From the NCBI RefSeq assembly GCF_003258355.1, contig NZ_QKPO01000005.1:62001-126000 (forward strand): 64,000 nucleotides of DNA, in the 5' to 3' direction. Both the position numbers and the translations under genes were made by a program. Below, piece after piece: positions 1 to 7,679 of this stretch; position 1 is the first letter of the stretch; every line of letters begins with the position of its first letter. This stretch comes from Confluentibacter sediminis (GTDB taxonomy: Bacteria > Bacteroidota > Bacteroidia > Flavobacteriales > Flavobacteriaceae). The notes beneath the pieces are model-generated. The model was given only the letters and a program-made list of their open reading frames with translations, had not been told where the DNA came from and did no database searches.

Positions 1-550
1 CTAAATCTGCTTTTAACTGTAACACATAAGCTACAACTTGCCAACGTTCTTCAATACTAAGTTGATTAGCATACGACCCCATAGCATTTTTACCATAATG
101 AATAGTATGATAAATGCTGCCCTCTGTAATAGCTCTACCGGCATCGTTGTAAGCTGGAACACCTAATATTTTTTCTCTTTTTACTAAATTTCCTTGACCA
201 TTACCTTGATTTCCATGGCAAATAGCACAATAAATTTCATATAAAACTTTTCCCTTTCCTAAATCTACTTGAGTGGAATCAAGCGGACTTTTTAAAGTCG
301 CTTTTGCCAAATCATATCCTTCAGATGTATTATCTATATCAAAAGGCACAAATCCTCTTGCAATAGATCCTTCAGCAGGTACTCTAGCTTCCATGCCATT
401 CTCAAACATATTATTTTCTAAATACGTCTCGTAACCTACAGGCTCATACATATTGGGCATGAACTGATAGTTAGGTCTCGTATCTTTTTTACAAGACACA
501 ATAGATAATAAAACGATTACTATTGCTGCTATTTTAATTAAGCTTTTCAT
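1..550 (-). CDS. actE: Alternative Complex III subunit ActE, monohaem cytochrome c lipoprotein (partial, cut by window start)
   Basis: The gene starts at the ATG at 550 and is still open at base 1 (183 codons seen), so its C-terminus lies outside the window. The N-terminus is a lipoprotein signal ending in the lipobox LSIVSC, so the protein is probably anchored on the periplasmic face. One haem c site (CAICHG) sits near residue 132, followed by a cytochrome c fold (YNDAGRAI, GSYANQLS). It follows actD by 7 bp in the same direction. In Alternative Complex III, which passes electrons from quinol to the terminal oxidase, ActE is the small monohaem subunit. Identity rests on the haem motif plus operon position; actF would be expected to the left. 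Confidence 0.88.
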   Translation of the reverse strand, partial: MKSLIKIAAIVIVLLSIVSCKKDTRPNYQFMPNMYEPVGYETYLENNMFENGMEARVPAEGSIARGFVPFDIDNTSEGYDLAKATLKSPLDSTQVDLGKGKVLYEIYCAICHGNQGNGQGNLVKREKILGVPAYNDAGRAITEGSIYHTIHYGKNAMGSYANQLSIEERWQVVAYVLQLKADL

Positions 551-557
551 ATTTATA

Positions 558-1088
558 TTAATGGGCTTTATCAACTAAATTAATTTCTACTGCACCTGTT
601 TCTTTAAGCAAATTTTCAAGTTCTACTTCATTCCCATCAACAGCAATCTCCATTAAAAAATGATCATCTGTTGTTCTAGGGTCAGGATTCTCAGCTTTTT
701 TAAACGGCCACATTCTACTTCTTAAATAAAAAGTAATAACCATTAAATGTGCCGCAAAAAACACCGTTAACTCAAACATAATCGGCACAAAAGCGGGCAT
801 ATTTTGTAAGTAACTAAAACTTGGTTTTCCACCAATATTCTGCGGCCAATCTTTAATCATTATGAAATTCATCATAACTATAGCTACTGTTAACCCTACA
901 AGACCATACATAAATGATGTAATGGCAATTCGTGTAGGAGCTAATCCCATAGCCTTATCTAGTCCATGAACTGGAAAAGGTGTATAAATTTCTTCTATAT
1001 GATATCTTTCTGCCTTAACTTTCTTAACAGCGGACATTAATACATCATCATCCGTATAAATAGCGTGAATTACTTTTGAAGCTTCCAT
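558..1088 (-). CDS. actD: Alternative Complex III subunit ActD (DUF3341)
   Basis: A 176-residue protein with a cytosolic N-terminal domain (VIHAIYTDDDVLMSAV, typical of DUF3341) and two transmembrane helices, at about residues 55-75 and 100-122. The C-terminal tail is soluble and acidic. ActD is a small membrane subunit of the quinol:electron acceptor oxidoreductase complex and carries no cofactor. It begins 3 bp after the actC stop and ends 7 bp before actE, so it is clearly part of the act operon. The length is normal for the family. Confidence 0.93.
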   Translation of the reverse strand: MEASKVIHAIYTDDDVLMSAVKKVKAERYHIEEIYTPFPVHGLDKAMGLAPTRIAITSFMYGLVGLTVAIVMMNFIMIKDWPQNIGGKPSFSYLQNMPAFVPIMFELTVFFAAHLMVITFYLRSRMWPFKKAENPDPRTTDDHFLMEIAVDGNEVELENLLKETGAVEINLVDKAH

Positions 1089-1091
1089 ATG

Positions 1092-2549
1092 CTACTTGTT
1101 ATTTTTTATTTCATTAATTGAATCTCCAGAGGTTCTTGCATCAGCACCAGTTCCTACTAAACTTCCGCCTGCTTCCCTAATCTTTTTATAGCGTTCACCT
1201 GAAGATTTTAAAATGGTTTTAACTTCGGCTTGGGCAATTACTGGGAATGTTCTTGAGTATAGTAAGAATAAGACAAAGAAGAATCCAATAGTTCCAATAA
1301 AAATCCCTATATCAACAAATGTAGGAGAGAACATGGTCCAAGAAGACGGTAAATAATCTCTGTGCAATGATGTTACAATGATAACAAAACGCTCAAACCA
1401 CATACCTATGTTTACAATGATCGATATAAAGAATGAAAACATGATACTTGTTCTTAATTTCTTAAACCACATAAATTGTGGAGAAAATACATTACATGTC
1501 ATCATTGACCAATAAGCCCACCAGTAAGGTCCTGTTGCTCTATTAAGGAAAGCATATTGTTCATATTCTACTCCAGAATACCAAGCGATAAATAACTCAG
1601 TAATGTAAGCCACACCAACAATAGATCCCGTAATCATGATTACGATGTTCATTAATTCGATATGTTGTACCGTGATGTAGTCTTCAAGGTTACATACTTT
1701 TCTCATGATGATAAGTAATGTGTTTACCATAGCAAATCCTGAGAATACTGCTCCAGCAACAAAGTATGGAGGGAAAATGGTTGTATGCCATCCTGGTATA
1801 ACCGATGTTGCAAAGTCAAACGATACAATCGTATGTACAGAAAGTACAAGTGGTGTTGCTAAACCTGCAAGAACTAAAGATACTTCTTCAAAACGTTGCC
1901 AATCTTTAGCTCTACCAGACCATCCAAAACTTAATAATGAATATATTTTCTTTTGGAAAGGCTTAACGGCTCTATCACGAATCATAGCAAAATCTGGAAG
2001 CAAACCAGTCCACCAGAAAACTAATGATACAGACAAATAGGTTGAGATGGCGAATACGTCCCAAAGTAATGGGGAGTTAAAGTTTACCCAAAGCGAACCA
2101 AATTGGTTTGGAATTGGTAATACCCAATAACCTAACCATGGACGACCCATGTGAATAATTGGAAACAAACCTGCTTGAACTACGGAAAAAATCGTCATAG
2201 CTTCAGCTGAACGGTTAATTGCCATTCTCCATTTTTGACGGAAGAGTAAAAGTACAGCTGAAATAAGCGTTCCTGCGTGACCGATACCAACCCACCAAAC
2301 GAAGTTAGTAATATCCCAAGCCCATCCAACGGTTTTGTTTAAACCCCAAGTTCCAATACCCGTAGATACTGTATAAATAATACATCCAATTCCCCAAAGA
2401 AAAGCGGCAAGTGCAATAGAAAAAACTATCCACCACTGTTTATTGGCCTGTCCTTCTATAGGCTTAGCCACATCGACAGTAACATCGTGATATGATTTTT
2501 CGCCTGTAACTAAAGGTCTTCTAATAGGTGCTTCGTAATGAGACGCCAT
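1092..2549 (-). CDS. actC: Alternative Complex III subunit ActC (NrfD/PsrC-like quinol-binding membrane subunit)
   Basis: A 485-residue polytopic membrane protein with about ten hydrophobic helices, first at residues 40-62 and last near 410-430. Motifs such as GIGHAGTLISAVLLL and HMGRPWLGYW are typical of the NrfD/PsrC family in Alternative Complex III. It is expected to hold the quinol oxidation site facing the iron-sulfur subunit ActB. It lies 30 bp downstream of actB and 3 bp upstream of actD, in the standard order actABCDE. Length and composition are normal, with no sign of damage. Confidence 0.95.
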   Translation of the reverse strand: MASHYEAPIRRPLVTGEKSYHDVTVDVAKPIEGQANKQWWIVFSIALAAFLWGIGCIIYTVSTGIGTWGLNKTVGWAWDITNFVWWVGIGHAGTLISAVLLLFRQKWRMAINRSAEAMTIFSVVQAGLFPIIHMGRPWLGYWVLPIPNQFGSLWVNFNSPLLWDVFAISTYLSVSLVFWWTGLLPDFAMIRDRAVKPFQKKIYSLLSFGWSGRAKDWQRFEEVSLVLAGLATPLVLSVHTIVSFDFATSVIPGWHTTIFPPYFVAGAVFSGFAMVNTLLIIMRKVCNLEDYITVQHIELMNIVIMITGSIVGVAYITELFIAWYSGVEYEQYAFLNRATGPYWWAYWSMMTCNVFSPQFMWFKKLRTSIMFSFFISIIVNIGMWFERFVIIVTSLHRDYLPSSWTMFSPTFVDIGIFIGTIGFFFVLFLLYSRTFPVIAQAEVKTILKSSGERYKKIREAGGSLVGTGADARTSGDSINEIKNNK

Positions 2550-2579
2550 AATCCTTTTATAAGTGTTTCTTAATTAATT

Positions 2580-5500
2580 TTATGCTTCTGTTGTATTTCT
2601 CACTTTTGTTTGATACATCACATTTGGTTTTGTTCCAACGTGTTCTAACAAGTGATACATACGATTATCTTGTTTAAGTTTTGCAACTTTACTACTCTTA
2701 TCATTAATGTCTCCAAAAACCATAGCACCATTATTACAAGCTGCTGAACAAGCTGTTTGGAATTCACCATCTTTAATTTCACGTCCATCACGTTTAGCAT
2801 CAAGAATGGTCTTTTGTGTTTTTTGAATACACATTGAACATTTTTCCATAACTCCACGAGAACGTACTACCACATCTGGATTTAATACCATACGTCCTAA
2901 ATCATCATTCATATGATAATCGAATTCATCGTTTCCATTGTATAAGAACCAGTTGAAACGACGTACTTTATAAGGGCAGTTGTTTGCACAGTATCTAGTA
3001 CCAACACAACGGTTATAAGCCATATGGTTTTGACCTTGACGACCATGTGATGTTGCAGCTACAGGACAAACCGTTTCGCAAGGTGCATGATTACAATGTT
3101 GACACATGATTGGTTGGAAAGCAACCTGAGGATTCTCAGACGCATGTTCCAATTCACCAAATTCACTTAATGAGCTTCCTAACCCTGAAATAGTATCTTT
3201 TTTCTCATCATCACCTTCAAAAGATGTTTCAGATGAATAATATCTGTCAATACGTAACCAGTGCATGTCACGGCTTTTTCTAACTTCCGCTTTACCTACT
3301 ACAGGGACATTATTTTCTGCATGACAAGCAATAACACAAGCACCACAACCTGTACAAGCATTTAAATCTATAGATAAATTAAAATGATGCCCAATAGAAC
3401 GGTCAAACTCATCCCACAAATCTACTTCAGGAGATGTTACCGGGACTTCTTCATGATTTAAAGATACTTTAGGAACTTGATTCCATCCATGTTCTTCATC
3501 TTCTTTATCATAAGTGTTAAATATTACTAAAGAGGTTTCTTTAATAATATCACCACGCCCCATTAATGTATTATGTAACTGAACAGATGCAAATTCATGT
3601 TCGCCTGCAACTTTTTCTATAGTTACGTTTTGAACATTATTAAAATTATGGTACAATGCATAAGCATTAACACCTGTTTGCATTTCTTCTTTTAAACCTT
3701 TTGTTTTCCCATAACCAAGTGCTAAACCAACCGAACCGTTTGCCTGTCCTGGCTGGATCATTACTGGTGCAGTTACAGACGTTCCATTCACAGTAATCTT
3801 AGCATAACTACCATTTAAAGCACCATTTGCAACATGGGTATTTACCAAGCCTAATTTCTCTGCATCAGCTTTAGAAACTGTTAAATAGTTATCCCAAGAT
3901 GTTCTTGTAATGGGATCCGGGAACTCTTGTAACCAAGGGTTATTGGCTTGTTGCCCATCACCCATACCTATTTTGGTATATAAAGTTAATTCATATCCTC
4001 CATTCGATTTAGCAGAACTTGCTAATGCGCTTGAAGCATTTCCAGAAGGTGCCTCAACTGTTTCGTTTGAATTTGATGCTGTACTTATGGTTTCTGTAGC
4101 AATACTTCCAGAAAAAATACCATCGTGTAATGCTTGATTAAAAGAACTTCCCCCTAAAATAGTGGTTCCCCAAGCATCTTTAATATAATCATGGTAAGAC
4201 ATGTCATTTCCATTCCATTTTAACAAACCTTCCTGAAATTGTCTGGTATTAAATAACGGACGAATGGTTGGTTGTGTTAAAGCATAATGTCCTTTTTTAA
4301 TTTCCACATCTCCCCAAGATTCTAAATAATGAGGTGCCGCAGCTATATATTGACATTCAGAAGACGTTTCATCTGCTTTAAGAGAAAACGCAATGGATAA
4401 TTCTGTTTTTTTCAATCCTTCAGCAAAATCTGAAGCATTTGGTAGGGTGTATAAAGGATTCACACCACTCATGATGATGGCACCCACTTTACCTGCTTTC
4501 ATATCTGCAACCAAAGAAGCAACCTCTTTATCATTACCTTGTCTTGTTTTTATTGGTGTTGAAGCATCAAACGCTTTACTGTTTAAAAAGGCATTGATTT
4601 CTAAAACAACTGTTTGAGCATTCACATCCTGAATACCTGTTAATACAACAGCATTGCTTCCTGCTTTTTTAATTTCAGCTGCAGCACTTTTAACCGCTTT
4701 TTCAACTGCATCAGGCAAACTTCCAGAAACAGAACCACCAACTACATAACTATATAATTTAGCTAATGCTATTTTTTGTTGAGTTGGCGTTAACAATACA
4801 CGTTTATCTGCATTGGCTCCGGTTAATGTCATGTTTGACTCAAACTGAATATGACGGGACATTTTACCATTTTGTGGTATTCTATTTTTAGAATATCCAG
4901 AGTCAAAACCACCTCCTTGCCAATCCCCTAAGAAATCTGCTCCTACGGAAACGATAGTCATAACTTTAGATAAATCATAATTAGCTAAACCACGTTCACC
5001 ATATTTTGCTTGATAAGCGTCAAGGGCAGTAGATTCTGAAACAGCATCGTACACCACATGACTAACATTACCATACTTTTCTTTAAATTCTGAAATCAAC
5101 TTACTAGTAGAAGGACTCGCAAAAGTTTGTGTAAGTAATACAATTTGTTTTCCAGAAACCTTTATATCAGTTAATTTTTGATTTGTTTCCGAATCAAATG
5201 CACTCCAAGAAATAGATTTTCCATCTTTAGTGGGACCTTGAACTCTTAAACTATCATACAATCCTAAAACCGAAGCATTCACTCTGGCGTTTGCACCACC
5301 ATTGGTAGTTGCCATAGCATTGTTTTCGATTTTAATCGGACGACCCTCACGAGTTTTTACCAAAACACTTGCGAAATCAAATCCATCAGCAATAGTAGTT
5401 GCATAGTAATTAGCAACTCCTGGGATAATTTCTTCCGGCTGAACAACATAAGGAATAGACTTAACCACAGGCCCTTCACATGCAGCAAGAGATGCTGCTG

Positions 5501-5690
5501 CCGTACTAAAACCTACAAATTTTAAGAAATCGCGTCGGGTTGTAGATGTTGCATCTAATAAACTTTTATCGCCTAAAAATTCATCAGTAGGTATTTGCTC
5601 TACAAACTCGTTTTGTTTTAGCGTCTCAACAATAGAGCTATTCTCGTTTAGCTCTTCAACACTTTTCCAGTATTTCTTGTTTGATGACAT
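2580..5690 (-). CDS. actB: Alternative Complex III subunit ActB (molybdopterin-like domain fused to iron-sulfur domain)
   Basis: A 1036-residue protein. Near residues 51-72 it has a twin-arginine stretch (TTRRDFLKFVGFS) followed by a small hydrophobic segment and a Cys (SLAACEG), so Tat-type export with lipid anchoring is likely. The middle (about 80-720) resembles a molybdopterin-oxidoreductase fold, which in ActB is known to lack molybdenum. The C-terminal third carries four cysteine sets for Fe-S clusters: CTGCGACVIAC, CQHCNHAPCETVCP, CVGTRYCANNCP and CSMC with a later CSAAC. These wire electrons from ActC to the haem subunits. It sits between actA and actC with about 30 bp on either side. 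Confidence 0.95.
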   Translation of the reverse strand: MSSNKKYWKSVEELNENSSIVETLKQNEFVEQIPTDEFLGDKSLLDATSTTRRDFLKFVGFSTAAASLAACEGPVVKSIPYVVQPEEIIPGVANYYATTIADGFDFASVLVKTREGRPIKIENNAMATTNGGANARVNASVLGLYDSLRVQGPTKDGKSISWSAFDSETNQKLTDIKVSGKQIVLLTQTFASPSTSKLISEFKEKYGNVSHVVYDAVSESTALDAYQAKYGERGLANYDLSKVMTIVSVGADFLGDWQGGGFDSGYSKNRIPQNGKMSRHIQFESNMTLTGANADKRVLLTPTQQKIALAKLYSYVVGGSVSGSLPDAVEKAVKSAAAEIKKAGSNAVVLTGIQDVNAQTVVLEINAFLNSKAFDASTPIKTRQGNDKEVASLVADMKAGKVGAIIMSGVNPLYTLPNASDFAEGLKKTELSIAFSLKADETSSECQYIAAAPHYLESWGDVEIKKGHYALTQPTIRPLFNTRQFQEGLLKWNGNDMSYHDYIKDAWGTTILGGSSFNQALHDGIFSGSIATETISTASNSNETVEAPSGNASSALASSAKSNGGYELTLYTKIGMGDGQQANNPWLQEFPDPITRTSWDNYLTVSKADAEKLGLVNTHVANGALNGSYAKITVNGTSVTAPVMIQPGQANGSVGLALGYGKTKGLKEEMQTGVNAYALYHNFNNVQNVTIEKVAGEHEFASVQLHNTLMGRGDIIKETSLVIFNTYDKEDEEHGWNQVPKVSLNHEEVPVTSPEVDLWDEFDRSIGHHFNLSIDLNACTGCGACVIACHAENNVPVVGKAEVRKSRDMHWLRIDRYYSSETSFEGDDEKKDTISGLGSSLSEFGELEHASENPQVAFQPIMCQHCNHAPCETVCPVAATSHGRQGQNHMAYNRCVGTRYCANNCPYKVRRFNWFLYNGNDEFDYHMNDDLGRMVLNPDVVVRSRGVMEKCSMCIQKTQKTILDAKRDGREIKDGEFQTACSAACNNGAMVFGDINDKSSKVAKLKQDNRMYHLLEHVGTKPNVMYQTKVRNTTEA

Positions 5691-5720
5691 ATTATATAAT
5701 TGAATTACTTCTTTAATAAA

Positions 5721-7016
5721 TTAATAATGACATTTACCACATTCTAAACCACCCATTTGAGCTTCAGTAACTTCTTTAACACCATATTTCTTAGCCAATT
5801 GCTCATGTATTTTTTCATAATAAGCATTGTCTTTCATATTAACATTAGTGGTTCTATGACAGTTAACACACCAACCCATTGTTAGGGGAGCAAATTGAGA
5901 CACAACTTCCATTTCTTGAATAGGCCCGTGACAGGTTTGACATTCCACACCCGCTACGGTAACATGTTGAGAGTGATTAAAATAAACAAAATCAGGTAAA
6001 TTATGAATACGAACCCATTTAACCGGCTGTGAATTGCCTGTGTATTTTTGAGCAGCATCATCCCACCCAGCTGCTGCATATAATTTTTTAATTTCTCCAT
6101 CATAAAACTCTTTTGGATATTCTGGACTTGTTTCTCCTTTGTATTCATAAATAGATTTATGACAATTCATACATACATTCAATGACGGAATTCCTGATGT
6201 TTTACTAACCCTAGCTGAAGAGTGACAGTATTTACAATCTATACCATTATCACCAGCATGTATTTTATGTGAAAAGTGGATAGGTTGCACTGGCTGATAT
6301 CCTTGATCCACCCCTATTTGCATTAAATAACCATACATAAAATAAGCACTTGTCAATAAGAAGAAAATAGCAACCACCAACATTAAAAATTGGTTTTTAA
6401 CAAAAGCTTTCCACAATGGTGTTCTTTTAGTTTCTTCTGGTAATTCTATATTTTGAATCGCTGCAAAACGACGCAATGTTTTGTTTACTAAATACAAACC
6501 ACATGCTAACAATATAAATAGTATAGCTAAAGCTCCAAGAATAATTTCATTCGAAATACCGCCAGTTGACGCAGCACCAGAAGCAGCTTGTTCTGTTCCT
6601 GCTGTTGGAGCAGGAGCTTCCTCTTTAACCTCTGCCGTATAAGCTAAAATATCGCTTATATCTTGGTCTGACAACTGCGGAAATGCAGTCATAGCAGTTT
6701 TATTAAATTCATTGTAAATTTTATTGGCATAAGCATCACCAGACTTAATCAACCCAGGACTGTTATGAATCCAATTGGTTATCCAATTTCTATCCAGGCC
6801 TTGTTCATCTGCCAAACGTGCCTCAATATTACGCAAAGCAGGACCTGTCATTTTTTTATCTAATTGATGACATGCAGCACAATTGGCATTAAACAATGAT
6901 TTTCCTTTTGCTGGATCTCCTTCTTGAGCAGAAAGCGATGTTGTAAACGCTAATAAAATAATTAAGCCTAAACTAAGAATGCTTTTACTTAACTTACGGT
7001 GAATCACCTGTTCCAT
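5721..7016 (-). CDS. actA: Alternative Complex III subunit ActA fused to an N-terminal cytochrome c domain (six haem sites)
   Basis: A 431-residue protein with an N-terminal signal segment (to about residue 31). A class I cytochrome c domain follows, with its haem motif at 46-50 (CAACH). After a low-complexity linker come membrane segments at about 157-177 and 210-230. The C-terminal multihaem domain has CxxCH motifs at 261-265, 282-286, 359-363, 383-387 and 426-430. The five C-terminal sites match the usual pentahaem ActA; the sixth comes from the fused monohaem domain. It is the first gene of the act operon, with a -7-type promoter element about 80 bp upstream. The last haem motif ends one residue before the stop, so the protein is intact. 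Confidence 0.94.
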   Translation of the reverse strand: MEQVIHRKLSKSILSLGLIILLAFTTSLSAQEGDPAKGKSLFNANCAACHQLDKKMTGPALRNIEARLADEQGLDRNWITNWIHNSPGLIKSGDAYANKIYNEFNKTAMTAFPQLSDQDISDILAYTAEVKEEAPAPTAGTEQAASGAASTGGISNEIILGALAILFILLACGLYLVNKTLRRFAAIQNIELPEETKRTPLWKAFVKNQFLMLVVAIFFLLTSAYFMYGYLMQIGVDQGYQPVQPIHFSHKIHAGDNGIDCKYCHSSARVSKTSGIPSLNVCMNCHKSIYEYKGETSPEYPKEFYDGEIKKLYAAAGWDDAAQKYTGNSQPVKWVRIHNLPDFVYFNHSQHVTVAGVECQTCHGPIQEMEVVSQFAPLTMGWCVNCHRTTNVNMKDNAYYEKIHEQLAKKYGVKEVTEAQMGGLECGKCHY

Positions 7017-7097
7017 ATTGTTGGTTAAATTAACTTCTAAACTTTGGTATGATTTTTTCTTTCAATAATAGAAAAAACGCAGTTATAAAATCTCAGG

Positions 7098-7105
7098 CAA
7101 AAGTA
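7098..7105 (-). promoter_or_regulatory. Putative -7 promoter element for the act operon
   Basis: On the minus strand this reads TACTTTTG, an exact match to the Bacteroidota housekeeping -7 consensus TAnnTTTG, followed by GCC. It lies about 80 bp upstream of the actA start codon in an otherwise empty, AT-rich gap. I do not see a clean TTTG -33 element at the standard spacing, so confidence is moderate. Confidence 0.5.
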
Positions 7106-7228
7106 ATATTAAAAGTCGATTTTAGAAATGTTAGATAAGCGTTAATTGTTAATTTAGAGGGATTCTAAATAATAAAATGAGCCATAATTAAGTTTGTAAC
7201 GTATACATATGTATTAATATATTTGAAA

Positions 7229-7618
7229 ATGAAAACATCAAATTTAAAAATCACCTCATTAGCTTTTATCGCTATTGTTTCTTTATCAATACATTGCTAT
7301 GCCCAACAAGGCTCTGCATCTGTAAATCAAGATAAAAAAATAACCACCTTATTAGATATAAGGAAGGATATGAATAAAAATGAAAATGCAACAGATCGTT
7401 ATAAAATTCAAATTTATAATGGAAATAGGTCTGGTGCTTATGCCGCTCAAGAAGAATTTAATTCAAAATTCAAAGATTGGAGTCCAACAGTTGTTTACGA
7501 ACAACCAAACTTTAAAACCTGGGCAGGAAACTTTAGAACTCGTTTGGAGGCAGATAAAGCTTTAAAAGAAATAAAACAGAAGTTTTCAAGTGCTTTTATT
7601 TTTAAACCTAAAAAGTAA
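7229..7618 (+). CDS. Secreted SPOR-domain protein
   Basis: A small protein of 129 residues from the ATG at 7229. A TTG two codons earlier is in frame, but the ATG starts a normal signal peptide (MKTSNLK, a hydrophobic stretch, cleavage after CYA). The mature part ends in a SPOR-like domain (RYKIQIYNGNRSGA at about 51-64, then WAGNFRTRLEADKAL). SPOR domains bind denuded peptidoglycan glycan strands, so a periplasmic or envelope role is likely. It stands alone, divergent from the act operon and convergent with infB. The exact function is unknown. Confidence 0.82.
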   Translation: MKTSNLKITSLAFIAIVSLSIHCYAQQGSASVNQDKKITTLLDIRKDMNKNENATDRYKIQIYNGNRSGAYAAQEEFNSKFKDWSPTVVYEQPNFKTWAGNFRTRLEADKALKEIKQKFSSAFIFKPKK

Positions 7619-7637
7619 AATAAATGATGGTATAAAT

Positions 7638-7663
7638 AAAAACGACTCGAATGAGTCGTTTTT
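7638..7663. terminator. Bidirectional intrinsic terminator between the SPOR gene and infB
   Basis: The arms AAAAACGACTC and GAGTCGTTTTT pair perfectly around a 4-base loop. The hairpin has an A-run on one side and a T-run on the other, so it can stop transcription from both the plus-strand SPOR gene and the minus-strand infB operon. Confidence 0.85.
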
Positions 7664-7679
7664 ATTATAAAATTTTTAA

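Noticed and set aside
1705-2040. Open frames on the strand opposite to actC, and similar frames across the window (for example 8674-8976, 14095-14286, 34251-34490, 45687-46055)
   Set aside because: They lie wholly inside clearly conserved genes on the other strand and have no recognisable domain or start context.
7218-7225. TATATTTG as a promoter -7 box for the SPOR gene
   Set aside because: The box ends three bases before the ATG, so transcription would start at or after the start codon. Possible only as a leaderless gene; not called.
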